Position numbers and translations under genes: made by a program. From NCBI RefSeq assembly GCF_030285785.1, contig NZ_CP127247.1:1821501-1885500 (forward strand): a stretch of 64,000 nt of DNA, in the 5' to 3' direction. Origin of the DNA: Parasedimentitalea psychrophila. Lineage in GTDB: Bacteria > Pseudomonadota > Alphaproteobacteria > Rhodobacterales > Rhodobacteraceae. Positions 26,516 through 36,037 of the stretch are shown in pieces; the first letter of the stretch is position 1, and each line of letters opens with the position of its first letter. Under the pieces are notes generated by a model. That model saw nothing but the letters and a program-made list of their open reading frames with translations. It did no database searches and was not told the DNA's origin.

Positions 26516-26545
26516 AAAAAAGGCCCCGCCGTTGCCAGCAGGGCC
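26516..26545 (-). terminator. Rho-independent terminator of pnp
   Basis: On the minus strand an 8-bp stem GGCCCTGC/GCGGGGCC (one U-G pair) with an eight-base loop is followed by six T residues. It lies 36 bp after the pnp stop codon. Confidence 0.85.
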
Positions 26546-26580
26546 TTGGTTATTTCACAAGAGAGTTAAGCCGTATCGGC

Positions 26581-28704
26581 TTACTCTTCGCCCTTGATCT
26601 CTTCGCCAGTTGTCTGGTCAACGATCTTCATCGACAGGCGAACCTTGCCGCGATCGTCAAAGCCCAGCAGTTTGACTTTCACTTCCTGGCCTTCCTTCAG
26701 AACGTCCGAAGGGTGGTTCAGGCGGCGGTTTTCGATCTGGGACACATGCACCAGGCCGTCGCGCTTGCCGAAGAAGTTCACGAAAGCGCCGAAATCGACG
26801 ATTTTGACAACTTTACCGGTGTAGATGGCACCTTCTTCAGGCTCAGCCACGATCGAATAGATCATGTCATAGGCCTTTTTGATCGATTCCGCGTTTGGCG
26901 AAGCGATCTTGATGATGCCGTCGTCGTTGATGTCGACTTTGGCGCCGGACACTTCAACGATTTCGCGGATCACTTTACCACCCGAGCCGATCACTTCACG
27001 GATCTTATCGGTTGGAACCTGCATGGTTTCGATGCGCGGCGCGTGAACCGAGAAGTCAGAGGCTTCGGTCAGTGCGTTGGCCATCTCGCCCAGGATGTGA
27101 ACACGGCCAACTTTGGCCTGCTCCAGGGCTTTTTCCATGATTTCCGGTGTGATGCCGGCAATCTTGATGTCCATCTGCAGCGAGGTGATACCTTTTGCGG
27201 TACCGGCCACTTTGAAGTCCATGTCGCCGAGGTGATCTTCGTCACCCAGGATGTCGGACAGGATCGCATAAGATCCGTCTTCTTCCAGGATCAGACCCAT
27301 TGCAACGCCGGCAACGGCAGCTTTCAGAGGCACACCAGCGTCCATCATCGACAGCGAGCCGCCGCAGACAGAAGCCATCGAGCTTGAACCGTTTGATTCG
27401 GTGATCTCGGACACCAGACGGATGGTGTAGGGGAAATCAGTCGAAGCAGGCAGAACCGCCTGAAGCGCACGCCATGCCAGTTTACCGTGACCGATTTCAC
27501 GACGGCCAGGACCACTGACGCGACCCACTTCACCAACCGAATAGGGAGGGAAGTTATAGTGCAGCAGGAAGTTGGATTTGAAGTTGCCGTGCAGCGCGTC
27601 GATGAACTGCTCGTCGTCTCCGGTACCCAGAGTGGTGACAACCAGACCCTGAGTTTCGCCACGGGTGAACAGTGCCGAACCGTGGGTCCGCGGCAGCAGG
27701 CCGGTTTCCGAAACGATTGGGCGGATCTCGTCGGTTTTACGACCGTCGATACGGATGCCGGTTTTGACAACGTCGCCACGCAGGATGCCAGCTTCGAGCT
27801 TTTTCAGAGCGGAACCAAGGTTCGCGTCGTCCAGTTGCTCAGGGCTCAGGGCAGCCTTGATGGTGTCGCGGGCAGCCGAAACAGCTGAGGTCCGCTCTTG
27901 CTTGTCGCTGATCGCAAAGGCGGCGCGCATTTCGGTGTCGCCAGCGGCCTTAACGGCTGCGGACAGATCCGAGTAATCCGGAGCGGCAAAGTCGAACGGC
28001 TCTTTGGCGCAGTCTTCGGCCAGCGAGATGATCAGGTCCAGAACCGGCTGGATCTGCTCATGGGCAAAGTTGACGGCGCCCAGCATTTCAGCTTCGGACA
28101 GCTCGTAAGCTTCGGATTCAACCATCATCACGGCGTCTTTGGTGCCGGCCACAACCAGATCCAGACGCTGTTCTGGGTTCAGGCGCAGGTCCTGCATGTC
28201 GTCAACAGTTGGGTTGAGAACATATTCGCCATCTTCAAAGCCAACGCGACAGTTGGCGATCGGGCCCATGAACGGAGCACCGGAAATGGTCAGAGCAGCC
28301 GAAGCAGCGATCATTGCAACCATATCAGGGTCGTTGACCAGATCGTGGGACAGCACGGTGCACATCACCAGAACTTCGTTTTTGAAGCCAGGGACAAACA
28401 GCGGACGGATCGGACGGTCGATCAGACGTGCAGTCAGTGTTTCCTTCTCGGTGGGGCGGGCCTCACGCTTGAAGAAGCCACCCGGTACTTTACCGGCGGC
28501 ATAGTATTTTTCTTGGTAATGCACGGTCAGGGGGAAGAAGTCCTGGCCGGGTTTTTGCTTGCGGGCAAAAGTCACGTTGGCCATGACTGAGGTCTCGCCC
28601 AGAGTGGCGATCACCGAGCCGTCAGCCTGACGGGCTACTTTGCCGGTTTCCAGTGTCAGCGTGTCTTCGCCCCACTGGATCGATTTCTTAGTTACGTTAA
28701 ACAT
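26581..28704 (-). CDS. pnp: Polyribonucleotide nucleotidyltransferase (PNPase)
   Basis: A 707-residue PNPase: two RNase PH-like cores (first ~1-220, second ~310-545 with [17 protein letters not shown]), an all-helical linker, then a KH domain ([18 protein letters not shown]) and an S1 domain ([20 protein letters not shown]). It degrades RNA phosphorolytically from the 3' end and is the exonuclease of the RNA degradosome. The ATG at 28704 starts [12 protein letters not shown] as in homologues and follows GGAAACG. It is downstream of rpsO, separated by 401 bp with a terminator between them, so it probably also has its own promoter. Confidence 0.97.
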   Translation of the reverse strand: MFNVTKKSIQWGEDTLTLETGKVARQADGSVIATLGETSVMANVTFARKQKPGQDFFPLTVHYQEKYYAAGKVPGGFFKREARPTEKETLTARLIDRPIRPLFVPGFKNEVLVMCTVLSHDLVNDPDMVAMIAASAALTISGAPFMGPIANCRVGFEDGEYVLNPTVDDMQDLRLNPEQRLDLVVAGTKDAVMMVESEAYELSEAEMLGAVNFAHEQIQPVLDLIISLAEDCAKEPFDFAAPDYSDLSAAVKAAGDTEMRAAFAISDKQERTSAVSAARDTIKAALSPEQLDDANLGSALKKLEAGILRGDVVKTGIRIDGRKTDEIRPIVSETGLLPRTHGSALFTRGETQGLVVTTLGTGDDEQFIDALHGNFKSNFLLHYNFPPYSVGEVGRVSGPGRREIGHGKLAWRALQAVLPASTDFPYTIRLVSEITESNGSSSMASVCGGSLSMMDAGVPLKAAVAGVAMGLILEEDGSYAILSDILGDEDHLGDMDFKVAGTAKGITSLQMDIKIAGITPEIMEKALEQAKVGRVHILGEMANALTEASDFSVHAPRIETMQVPTDKIREVIGSGGKVIREIVEVSGAKVDINDDGIIKIASPNAESIKKAYDMIYSIVAEPEEGAIYTGKVVKIVDFGAFVNFFGKRDGLVHVSQIENRRLNHPSDVLKEGQEVKVKLLGFDDRGKVRLSMKIVDQTTGEEIKGEE

Positions 28705-29050
28705 CACGTTTCCTACGTAGGCCGCCGGGGCGTATCCCCTTTGGCCGGAAAAATGCGAGCCCATGCTCGCGACCCTATCCTTCGTATCTGGGGCGCGGGT
28801 CTCGGATGCCCCATTCCAGATTGCTTCGCCGTATATGTTTTTGGCGCAAAAAGAAAGGTTCAATGCAATAACACCATCTGCAGGAGGAGAATTGCCGGTT
28901 TTTCAGACTATATCTCGGCTGCGCATAGGGCGCGGTGATGCGTCTTAGGGTTGTGGTGTCCCGCTCGGACTTACTGGCCGCAAATGCAAAGGTCTGAAAC
29001 CTGGCGAGCTGCGCGCATGCGGGCGGCGGCACAAAAGGCCCGGCACAACG
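28705..29050. other. rpsO-pnp intergenic region, no gene seen
   Basis: About 350 bp between the rpsO terminator and the pnp start hold no convincing coding frame. In E. coli the matching gap carries the pnp promoter and an RNase III-processed leader hairpin through which PNPase represses itself. I can see GC-rich and AT-rich blocks (AT-rich near 28840-28880) but no clear long hairpin, so a similar role is only an inference. Confidence 0.5.
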
Positions 29051-29080
29051 AAAAAACGCCCGCTCAGATGAGCGGGCGTT
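29051..29080 (-). terminator. Rho-independent terminator of rpsO
   Basis: On the minus strand ACGCCCGCTCA/TGAGCGGGCGT form an 11-bp stem around a two-base loop, followed by a run of T residues. It lies 26 bp after the rpsO stop and would separate rpsO from pnp transcription, at least partly. Confidence 0.9.
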
Positions 29081-29105
29081 AGATGATCCAAAAGGATCGG
29101 TATTC

Positions 29106-29375
29106 TTAGCGGCGGATGCCGAGACGTTTGATCAGGTCCTGGTAACGGGCCAGATCTTTCGACTTGGTGTAATCCAGCAGCTTGCGGCGCAGAGCAACCA
29201 TTTTCAAAAGACCACGACGACCGTGGTTGTCTTTTTTGTGGATTTTGAAGTGCTCAGTCAGGGTGGTGATGCGCGAGGTCAGAATGGCAACCTGGACTTC
29301 TGGCGAACCGGTGTCGCCTTCCTTGATTGCGAATTCTTTCATCAGGCGGTTTTTTTCTTCAACTGTGATCGACAT
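29106..29375 (-). CDS. rpsO: 30S ribosomal protein S15
   Basis: An 89-residue S15, exactly the usual length. Typical blocks are [39 protein letters not shown] and [13 protein letters not shown]15 binds the three-way junction of helices 20-22 in 16S rRNA and helps start platform assembly. AGGAG lies upstream on the minus strand. In most alphaproteobacteria it follows truB closely; here two accessory genes intervene, 186 bp upstream being the RTX gene end. Confidence 0.97.
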   Translation of the reverse strand: MSITVEEKNRLMKEFAIKEGDTGSPEVQVAILTSRITTLTEHFKIHKKDNHGRRGLLKMVALRRKLLDYTKSKDLARYQDLIKRLGIRR

Positions 29376-29561
29376 CGGGGTCTCCTATATAGGTTTGTGT
29401 GAATGGCGCAGGCCGGGATGTCGTCCAGCACAGGCCCGTGGAGTAGTCCCCACCCGAAGACAGCGCAGATCCGCGAATCCATGGTGGATGCGCGGATATA
29501 GGCCGTTCCGTCGGCAATGGCAAAGGTAATTTGCCCGGCAGGGCTGCCGCTTGTTGCCGGA

Positions 29562-30542
29562 TCAACCCGGCATATGAGCGGCCAGGGCGCTGCTGTTCTG
29601 ATCCAGCACCACAATGTCCGCTGCGGTGATCCCGGCTGAGCTGTTGAGCCGCAGGGTCTCGGTGCCGTTGATGCGGATGATGCTTTGGTCCGGGGCATCG
29701 GGATCGGATTCAATCTGGATATCGGGGTCGGGCTGATCCTGTAGGTCCCAGAGCAACACCAGCTGATCCTCGGCAGCGTCGAAATCGATGATCTCGATGG
29801 AGTCGCCCGCTGTGATCCAGCTGCCGGTGATGATCTGATCGGCACCGTCGCCCAGGGTCAGCACATCATTGGCCCCGGCCACCAGAGTGTCATCGCCGTC
29901 GCCGCCATTGAGATAGTCACGCTCGCCCGCGTCGTCAGCGCCCGAAACAAGATCATCGCCGACCCCGCCAAACAGCGTGTCGGCCCCATCGCCGCCAAAC
30001 AGGGTGTCATCGCCATAGTTGCCATGCAGCGCGTCATTGCCACCGCCACCGAGCAGCGTGTCACCGTCCTGGCCGCCATGGGCCATGTCATCGCCATCGC
30101 CGCCGATTATCAGGTCGGCGCCAAAATGGCCAAACAGGCTGTCACTGCCGTTGCCACCAATCATCTGGTCATCGCCAGCCTCGCCGTGCATCAGGTCTGA
30201 CCCATCGCCGCCGAGGATCGTGTCGGCGCCCTCTCCCCCATATAGGTGGTCATCGTCGCTGCCGCCGTCCAGCAGATCGTCGCCGCCATAGCCGTTGATC
30301 TGGTCAATGCCATCGCCTCCGGCAAGGCTGTCGCTGTCAGCAGTGCCCGAAAGGATATCGTCGCCCTGAGAGCCACCGGTAGGCAGCAGGTCAGGCAATG
30401 CAGTACCGGTCTCGGGCTCTATAGGTCCGGTTAGGGCGCCGTCGTCGCCCGCATTGTCGTCGCCGCCTTCAATGTCGGCATCATCGCCAATGATCATACC
30501 ACCCATGGCCATCAGGCCAATAAGACTTGCCATCCACAACAT
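29562..30542 (-). CDS. RTX-type calcium-binding repeat protein with N-terminal hydrophobic segment
   Basis: A 326-residue acidic protein. Residues 1-19 are hydrophobic (MLWMASLIGLMAMGGMIIG), residues ~20-70 are Asp/Gly/Pro-rich, and ~72-215 hold about a dozen RTX nonapeptides of the type GGDGADTLF and GGSDDDHLY, which fold into a Ca2+-bound beta-roll. The remainder is a smaller domain ending in alternating strands. RTX proteins are usually secreted by type I systems through a C-terminal signal; no HlyB/D/TolC-like gene is nearby. The N-terminal segment could instead be an anchor or Sec signal. It sits inside the truB-rpsO cluster. Confidence 0.85.
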   Translation of the reverse strand: MLWMASLIGLMAMGGMIIGDDADIEGGDDNAGDDGALTGPIEPETGTALPDLLPTGGSQGDDILSGTADSDSLAGGDGIDQINGYGGDDLLDGGSDDDHLYGGEGADTILGGDGSDLMHGEAGDDQMIGGNGSDSLFGHFGADLIIGGDGDDMAHGGQDGDTLLGGGGNDALHGNYGDDTLFGGDGADTLFGGVGDDLVSGADDAGERDYLNGGDGDDTLVAGANDVLTLGDGADQIITGSWITAGDSIEIIDFDAAEDQLVLLWDLQDQPDPDIQIESDPDAPDQSIIRINGTETLRLNSSAGITAADIVVLDQNSSALAAHMPG

Positions 30543-30655
30543 TTAACAACCCCACAACAATGGAGACCAATTAACAGGGGGCAGTGTCTCATACCGGCGG
30601 GGATATTTCAAAACAAATCAGGAACATCGGTTAACAGTGGCGCGCCGAAACCAAT

Positions 30656-31162
30656 TTAGTCCCACAGCTGCGGGACCTGGCTATACGCGATGTACAGCGG
30701 GTGTTTGGGGTGCCCTGCCTTGCTCAGCCCCAGATGATGCAAGGCCTGGCCTTGGGCGCGCAGCAGGGTCTCGATACGGCGTCCCTGATTCAGGTGGGTG
30801 CCATTGGTGCCCCAGGCGCAGATCACCTGATCGGCCCAGTCCAGCCCGTCGAGGATGGCGGCGTCGTTGTGTGACCCGGCAGGATCGGCGGCGGCGCGCA
30901 TGTCACGCGGGTCGGTGGCACGGTAGGCAAAGATATTGGTGGCACGGACGCCGCCAAAGCCCAGCGATCTGGCGCGGCGCTCGCAGCGTTCGATGGTGGG
31001 GTCGTTCTGCAGCTCGGTCGCGGTGGAGGGGTTCAGCATCACAAACATCACACGGCGGCCCTCAGGGTGCCAGATCCGGGTCAGGCTATAGCGATAGGTC
31101 TCGCAGTCGGAATAGACCGCGGTTGAGGGCGCGTCGCCTTTGGTATGAGAGCGGGTGATCAT
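30656..31162 (-). CDS. DUF1643 domain protein
   Basis: A 168-residue protein matching DUF1643: YRYSLTRIWHPEGRRVMFVM, LNPSTATELQNDPTIERCER, RATNIFAYRATDPRDMR and WGTNG are the conserved blocks. The family occurs in phages, plasmids and chromosomes and has no firm function. It starts 69 bp after truB on the same strand and precedes the RTX gene by 113 bp. Confidence 0.85.
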   Translation of the reverse strand: MITRSHTKGDAPSTAVYSDCETYRYSLTRIWHPEGRRVMFVMLNPSTATELQNDPTIERCERRARSLGFGGVRATNIFAYRATDPRDMRAAADPAGSHNDAAILDGLDWADQVICAWGTNGTHLNQGRRIETLLRAQGQALHHLGLSKAGHPKHPLYIAYSQVPQLWD

Positions 31163-31231
31163 GGGGCAGGGATGCCATCCCGATGCCGGATAGGCAAGTG
31201 GATGCCCGGCGCTGCCGCCGGGCAGAACCGT

Positions 31232-32137
31232 TTAGCGCACAAACACCCGGCTGGGGTGCAGCTCGCCCGCTTTGTAGACGCCAACGGCGACGGCTTCGCC
31301 GTCTAGCGAGGCCCAGGCCTCGTCGCCGTACTCCACGGTGGCGGCCAGTACCATGCCGGGGTTGCCGTTGCGCAGCTTGGCGGCGCCTTCGGGGGTGCAT
31401 TTCAGCTCGGGCAGATCCACCAAGCCAATTTCCAGCGGCTGAATGAAGGTATCCAGCTCTGGGGTGCGGGCCATCTCTTCGATCCGCGCAAGGGTCAGCC
31501 CGTTTTCAACCTCAAACGGCCCCGACCAGACCCGGCGCAATTCGCGCACATGGCCGTGACAGCCCAATGAGGCGCCCAGATCGCGAGCGATCGAGCGCAC
31601 ATAGCCGCCCTTGCCGCAGGTCATCTCCAGCGTCACGTGATCGGCGTCGGGGCGATCCACCAGCAGCAGTTCCTCGACCCACAAGGGCCGCGCCGCCAGT
31701 TCCACATCCTCGCCGTCGCGGGCCAGTTTATAGGCCCGTTGACCGTCGATTTTCACCGCTGAGAATTTAGGCGGCACCTGCATGATGTCACCGAGAAACT
31801 GCGGCAGCGCGGCGATGATTTCATCATCCGTGGGGCGCGCATCGCTGCTGGCAATCACTTCGCCCTCAGTATCGTCTGTATTGGTGGCCTGACCCAACCG
31901 CACGGTGAAGTGATAGGCCTTGAGCGCATCGGTGATATAGGGAACCGTCTTGGTCGCCTCACCCAGAGCCACGGCCAGCACGCCGGTTGCCTCAGGATCA
32001 AGGGTGCCCGCATGGCCGGCCTTCTTGGCCTCAAGCGCCCAGCGGACCTTGTTCACGACCGAGGTCGAGGTGATGCCGGCGGGTTTGTCCACCACCAACC
32101 AACCAGAAATATCGCGGCCTTTGCGTTTGCGTGCCAT
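31232..32137 (-). CDS. truB: tRNA pseudouridine(55) synthase TruB
   Basis: A 301-residue TruB that makes the universal pseudouridine 55 in the tRNA T-loop. Catalytic Asp47 is in [34 protein letters not shown] is the N-terminal motif and [15 protein letters not shown] is motif III. The C-terminus has the small PUA-like tail ([20 protein letters not shown]). It belongs to the rbfA-truB-rpsO-pnp group; a 173-bp gap with an intergenic repeat separates it from the preceding genes. Confidence 0.96.
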   Translation of the reverse strand: MARKRKGRDISGWLVVDKPAGITSTSVVNKVRWALEAKKAGHAGTLDPEATGVLAVALGEATKTVPYITDALKAYHFTVRLGQATNTDDTEGEVIASSDARPTDDEIIAALPQFLGDIMQVPPKFSAVKIDGQRAYKLARDGEDVELAARPLWVEELLLVDRPDADHVTLEMTCGKGGYVRSIARDLGASLGCHGHVRELRRVWSGPFEVENGLTLARIEEMARTPELDTFIQPLEIGLVDLPELKCTPEGAAKLRNGNPGMVLAATVEYGDEAWASLDGEAVAVGVYKAGELHPSRVFVR

Positions 32138-32251
32138 GTCGTTCCCCGAATTACAGTGAGGCGCGCGGGGTAGCTTATGGGGGAAGGCCTGTCAATTCCA
32201 GTTCGGAAAATCAGGTCTAGCTTTCACAAGAGGGGCAACCGTTCAGCCAGC

Positions 32252-32275
32252 GTAGGGTGTGTGCTTGCACGCACC
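32252..32275. repeat. Intergenic hairpin repeat, copy B
   Basis: The second copy of the hairpin at 8854-8877, inverted, with two C-to-T differences. One of them turns a C-G stem pair into a U-G pair, so the hairpin is kept. It lies in the gap upstream of truB and after the small membrane-protein gene. Confidence 0.8.
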
Positions 32276-32310
32276 AAATGGAATGTGACTGGAGACGATG
32301 AAAAAGCGGG

Positions 32311-32595
32311 CTAGCCCTCGATCTGAGGAAATATCTCAAGTGCTTGAAACTGCGCATCACTCAGGCTGTCCTGCTTCTTAAGAAAAGCAATCCACCGAGG
32401 GCCCAGCCCAAGTAGTATAAGGAATACTACGATACCCGCCATTGACGCAGCAAAGACCAAAAAGAACAGCCAGCCCCAACCATTTTGTGCAGCGACTTCA
32501 ACAAATCCAAATGCAGCCAGTATAAATGACGCAACAGTCAAGTTTGCGCACTGAAATCCAATCTGAATGTATCTACGATTTTGCTTTCTAGTCAT
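32311..32595 (-). CDS. Small two-helix membrane protein of unknown function
   Basis: A 94-residue protein with two clear membrane helices (about residues 16-36 and 41-64) and a cytoplasmic-looking C-terminal tail (FLKKQDSLSDAQFQALEIF). I do not recognise a family. Its start overlaps the end of the phosphodiester glycosidase gene by 8 bp, which suggests translational coupling and supports a real gene. It is AT-richer than its neighbours, which may mean it is a recent addition. Confidence 0.6.
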   Translation of the reverse strand: MTRKQNRRYIQIGFQCANLTVASFILAAFGFVEVAAQNGWGWLFFLVFAASMAGIVVFLILLGLGPRWIAFLKKQDSLSDAQFQALEIFPQIEG

Positions 32596-33328
32596 CGGTC
32601 ATCTCAACCACACCCACCACTGGCCCCATCATGAACCCCTTGTCGCTGCGCCCGACCGAGGGCGCGTGCAGGCGCGAGATATTGCCGTCGAAATAGAGCG
32701 CGCTGGGCAGGTTTAGGTGATCGCGGAACAGGCGGCCGAACTGGTGAAAGGTGACGGCGTTACGCGAGATCGCGAAAACGACTCGCTTGCCATCTGCCGA
32801 GGTGCCAACGCCGTTGCGGATGTAATAGGAGGTCGAATCGACCAGAAACCGCGGGTGCAACGCACCGTCGATCACCAGCATCGGGCCGGATTGGGTGGCA
32901 TGGGTGCAGTTTATCCCTGCATCGCGATATGTCAGGCTTTCGTAAACGTCGGCCCGGCCGGGCCGCATGCAGAACACACCATTTGGCAGCAGGCCAAAAT
33001 TGCCGGGGCCGGCATTGGGGATCAACCGCATCTGCTGTTGCTGATCCTCGATATACAGACCCACCGGGGCGCGGTTGGCGTGATACATGCCGGCATTGGT
33101 GGCAAAGGCCAGTTTCTGGCCGTCTTGCGCCAATGCGGCGTCGATGGCGGCGAACTGGCCGTAGACCTTGCCCTGATCATCGCGCAGGAACAGCCGCAGC
33201 TGTTCCCTGGCGGCATCGACCTCGCAGATCGTATAGCGATTGCCGTCATAGGTGATGTCAGTGCAGTCGAGAGCCGCCAGCGGGGCGGCAGACAGCGCTG
33301 CCAGCAGTACCAGCAGCGCCCGGATCAC
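32588..33328 (-). CDS. Exported phosphodiester glycosidase family protein (DUF2233)
   Basis: A 246-residue protein with a Sec signal peptide ([19 protein letters not shown], cleavage near residue 19). The core matches the family of the human uncovering enzyme [46 protein letters not shown] and the late [11 protein letters not shown] with the conserved Asp-Gly. Members hydrolyse sugar phosphodiesters; in bacteria some act on cell-envelope polymers. Its ATG overlaps the rbfA stop (ATGA), so it is translated with a ribosome-maturation gene although its product is exported. Confidence 0.85.
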   Translation of the reverse strand: MIRALLVLLAALSAAPLAALDCTDITYDGNRYTICEVDAAREQLRLFLRDDQGKVYGQFAAIDAALAQDGQKLAFATNAGMYHANRAPVGLYIEDQQQQMRLIPNAGPGNFGLLPNGVFCMRPGRADVYESLTYRDAGINCTHATQSGPMLVIDGALHPRFLVDSTSYYIRNGVGTSADGKRVVFAISRNAVTFHQFGRLFRDHLNLPSALYFDGNISRLHAPSVGRSDKGFMMGPVVGVVEMTDD

Positions 33329-33717
33329 TCTTCGATGTCGCGGCGCACCACGTCCTGATTGAGCAACCGTTCGGTCTCGTCCATCCGGTCAAAGGTCTCG
33401 TCCAGACGAAAGCGGAACTCGGGCGAGTGCTTCAGATCGGTCTTCTTGGACACCAGGCGGCGCAGCTCTCCCATGTTCTTGGCGAGCAGTTTCAGCACGG
33501 TGTCTTTGCCCTTGCCGCCCAGCGGCAGCACATAGCAGGTGGCGATACGGAGATCGGGAGAGGTGCGAACCTCGCCGACGGTGATGGAGAGACGGTTCAG
33601 CTCGGCATCATGCAGATCACCACGCGCCAACACTTCCGACAGAGCCCGCCGGATGAGTTCGCCAACACGCAACTGTCGCTGAGAAGGAGCACCATCATTG
33701 AATTTGTTCTTAGCCAT
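33325..33717 (-). CDS. rbfA: Ribosome-binding factor A
   Basis: A 130-residue KH-type protein that binds the 16S 5' region and helps late 30S maturation. Family blocks are [40 protein letters not shown] and [20 protein letters not shown]. It is first in the rbfA-truB-rpsO-pnp group, without the usual infB just upstream: instead the dapB gene is divergent 88 bp away. The stop overlaps the next start by 4 bp. Confidence 0.95.
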   Translation of the reverse strand: MAKNKFNDGAPSQRQLRVGELIRRALSEVLARGDLHDAELNRLSITVGEVRTSPDLRIATCYVLPLGGKGKDTVLKLLAKNMGELRRLVSKKTDLKHSPEFRFRLDETFDRMDETERLLNQDVVRRDIEE

Positions 33718-33805
33718 GGCTCCGCTTTATGCCGAAACCGAGGCTTTGCCAAGCGGTGCCATTGCGGTTAGGAAAAAAGCAGCTTGAGTGAAAAGGGTAG
33801 GGCAG

Positions 33806-34615
33806 ATGACGGATAAGCCAGGGATCGTGATTACCGGTGGATCAGGGCGGATGGGGCAGATGCTGATCCGCACGGTGCTGGACAGTGACAGGGCCAGGCT
33901 GGTGGGCGTGGTTGAACGCGCGGGCCATTCTTGGGTTGGTCAGGATGTTGGCGTTGCCATGGGCGGCGCGGCGGTGGGGGTTTCAGTTACCGATGACGCG
34001 CTTGAGGCGTTCTCTCGGGCGCAGGCGGTGATTGATTTCACCGCGCCCGAGGCGACGCTGGAGTTTGCCGCCTTGGCAGCACAGGCGCGGGCGGTGCATG
34101 TGATTGGCACCACCGGCATGTCTGAGGCGCAGATCGCCCGGCTGGAGCCTGCGGCGCGCCATGCGGTGATCGTGCGGGCTGGCAATATGTCCCTGGGCGT
34201 CAACCTGCTGGTGCAGCTAACCAAAAAGGTGGCGGCAGCGCTGGACGAGGATTTCGATATTGAGGTGATCGAGGCACATCACCACCACAAGGTGGATGCG
34301 CCATCCGGCACCGCCTTGATGCTGGGTGAGGCAGCGGCCGAGGGGCGCGGCGTGACCCTGGCCGATGTTTCCGACAGTGGACGTGATGGAATCACCGGCG
34401 CGCGCAAGCGGGGCGATATCGGGTTCAGTGCGATTCGCGGTGGTGACATTGTTGGTGAACATGATGTGTTGTTTGCCGCTGCTGGCGAACGCATCGTGCT
34501 GCGCCATATGGCCACCGATCGCGCCATTTTTGCCCGTGGTGCCTTGAAGGCGGCGCTGTGGGGGCAGGGCAAGGATCCGGGTCAGTATGATATGCTGGAT
34601 GTTCTGGGGCTGTAG
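33806..34615 (+). CDS. dapB: 4-hydroxy-tetrahydrodipicolinate reductase
   Basis: A 269-residue DapB. The NAD(P)H loop is [10 protein letters not shown] (residues 9-18) and the signature [15 protein letters not shown] carries the substrate-binding His and Lys. The enzyme makes tetrahydrodipicolinate for diaminopimelate and lysine. The ATG at 33806 was chosen over an upstream GTG because purine-rich AGGGTAGGG precedes it and homologues start there. Together with the DapC-like enzyme at 2 kb it covers two lysine-pathway steps in this window. Confidence 0.96.
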   Translation: MTDKPGIVITGGSGRMGQMLIRTVLDSDRARLVGVVERAGHSWVGQDVGVAMGGAAVGVSVTDDALEAFSRAQAVIDFTAPEATLEFAALAAQARAVHVIGTTGMSEAQIARLEPAARHAVIVRAGNMSLGVNLLVQLTKKVAAALDEDFDIEVIEAHHHHKVDAPSGTALMLGEAAAEGRGVTLADVSDSGRDGITGARKRGDIGFSAIRGGDIVGEHDVLFAAAGERIVLRHMATDRAIFARGALKAALWGQGKDPGQYDMLDVLGL

Positions 34616-34629
34616 CGACCCGTGAAAAA

Positions 34630-34716
34630 GCGGCCCCTTGGGCCGCTGCCTCCGGCGGGAGTAGTTTTGGCAAAAAGAAACGGGGCGTGGCGGAATGGGC
34701 CAGGCCCCGTTTTTTT
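34630..34716. terminator. Hairpin plus bidirectional terminator between dapB and the M16 gene
   Basis: A GCGGCCC/GGGCCGC hairpin (34630-34646) follows the dapB stop. The main terminator is AAACGGGGC/GCCCCGTTT (34678-34712) with a T-run on the plus strand and TTTCTTTTT on the minus strand, so it can stop both converging transcripts. The interval between them (GGGAGTAGTTTTGGC) looks like a diverged tail of the bipartite repeat family. Confidence 0.8.
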
Positions 34717-34717
34717 G

Positions 34718-36037
34718 TTAGTTGCTGGTTTGCAGCCCTTGAGGGCGGCCAACCACGATGAAGTGCAACCCGTTGGCGGTGAGCAGTTCAGCGGCCAGGC
34801 TGTTGACGTCTTGGAGGGTGACGGCGTTTACCTTGTCGTTGCGGGTGGCGATGTAGTCGATGGGCAGCCCCTGCACCTGCATCCCCACCATGATCGAGGC
34901 AATCGGGCCGTTGCCATCAAACCGCAGCGGGTAGGCTCCGGTCAGATAGGTTTTGGCATCCTGCAGCTCTTGCGGGGTGACGCCTTTGGTTGCCATGCTT
35001 TGCCATTCATCGCGGATCACCTGTACCGCCTGCGCCATCTTGTCATTGGCCGAGGCAACCGAGCCCATGTAGACCGCAGCCAGGTCGCGCGGCACCAGGT
35101 AGGAATAGACCCCGTACGTCAGGCCACGTTTCTCGCGGACCTCGGTCATCAGGCGGCTTTCAAAGGAGCCGCCGCCGAGGATCTGGTTCATCACATAGGC
35201 GGCAAAGAATCGCGGGTCGTCGCGGTCGATGCCGATCTGGCCAAACAGGGCGACGGACTGGGGCGTGTCGAAATCAACCACGGTGACGCCGCCGGGAATG
35301 GTCACCGTGGCCGGGCCGGGGATAGCCGCGCCTGTTTCGGGCAAATCGCCGAGCAGGGTGTCGAGCAGGGCGCCCAGTTGTTCGCCGTTGATGTCACCGA
35401 CGGCGCCAACGTAGAGCTGGTCGCGGGCAAACACAGCCCCGTGGGCGTCGATAATATCCTGACGGCTGAGCGCGGTGACGCTGTCGATGGTGCCCTTGCC
35501 GTCGCTGCCATAGGGGTGGTCGCCGTAGGCCATCGCCGAAAAGGCGCGCCCGGCGATGTCATTGGGGTCTTTGGCATCCGAGCGCAGCCCGGACAGCACC
35601 TGACCCCGCACCCGGTCCACTGCAACCTGATCAAACCGGGGCAAGTGGAGGGTGTCGCGCAGCAGCGCGATGGCGGCGTCGCGGTTCTCGGTCAAAAAAC
35701 GCGCCGAGATCGACGTGGTGTCTTTGCTGGTGTCATAGGAAAACGACGCCGCCAGCGCTTCGAGGGCTTTGGCGTAGTCCTGTGCCATCAAATCACCGGC
35801 GCCCTCTTCGAGCAGGCCGGACATCAGGTAGATGGCGCCGCGTTTGCCGGGCGCGTCCAGCGAGGTGCCGCCGCGAAAGCGCAGCTCCAGCGCGGTAAAG
35901 GGGATCGAGTGGTCCTCGACCAGCCAGGCGGTGATGCCCCCGGGTGAGGTGACCTGTTTGATTTTCACCTCAGCGAGCGCGGGCAGGGCGAGAAGGCAGG
36001 TGGCCAGTGTGGCCACAATCCGTTTGAAACCGGTCAT
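34718..36037 (-). CDS. M16-family peptidase-like protein lacking the zinc motif (partner subunit)
   Basis: A 439-residue M16-fold protein with a signal peptide (MTGFKRIVATLATCLLALPALA). In place of the HXXEH site it reads YLMSGLLEEGAG, so it cannot bind zinc and is probably the non-catalytic half of a heterodimer, as in mitochondrial processing peptidase and the PqqF/YmxG-like pairs. The glycine-rich GGGSFESRLMTEVREKRGLT loop, typical of the substrate-holding subunit, is present. It overlaps the zinc-bearing partner gene by 4 bp. Confidence 0.9.
   Translation of the reverse strand: MTGFKRIVATLATCLLALPALAEVKIKQVTSPGGITAWLVEDHSIPFTALELRFRGGTSLDAPGKRGAIYLMSGLLEEGAGDLMAQDYAKALEALAASFSYDTSKDTTSISARFLTENRDAAIALLRDTLHLPRFDQVAVDRVRGQVLSGLRSDAKDPNDIAGRAFSAMAYGDHPYGSDGKGTIDSVTALSRQDIIDAHGAVFARDQLYVGAVGDINGEQLGALLDTLLGDLPETGAAIPGPATVTIPGGVTVVDFDTPQSVALFGQIGIDRDDPRFFAAYVMNQILGGGSFESRLMTEVREKRGLTYGVYSYLVPRDLAAVYMGSVASANDKMAQAVQVIRDEWQSMATKGVTPQELQDAKTYLTGAYPLRFDGNGPIASIMVGMQVQGLPIDYIATRNDKVNAVTLQDVNSLAAELLTANGLHFIVVGRPQGLQTSN

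Noticed and set aside
30019-30291. Plus-strand Pro/Ser-rich frame opposite the RTX repeats
   Set aside because: It is the mirror of the repetitive RTX coding sequence.
34622-35947. A 441-codon plus-strand open frame behind dapB
   Set aside because: It is antisense to the zinc-free M16 gene and starts within the terminator region. It has no recognisable domain.
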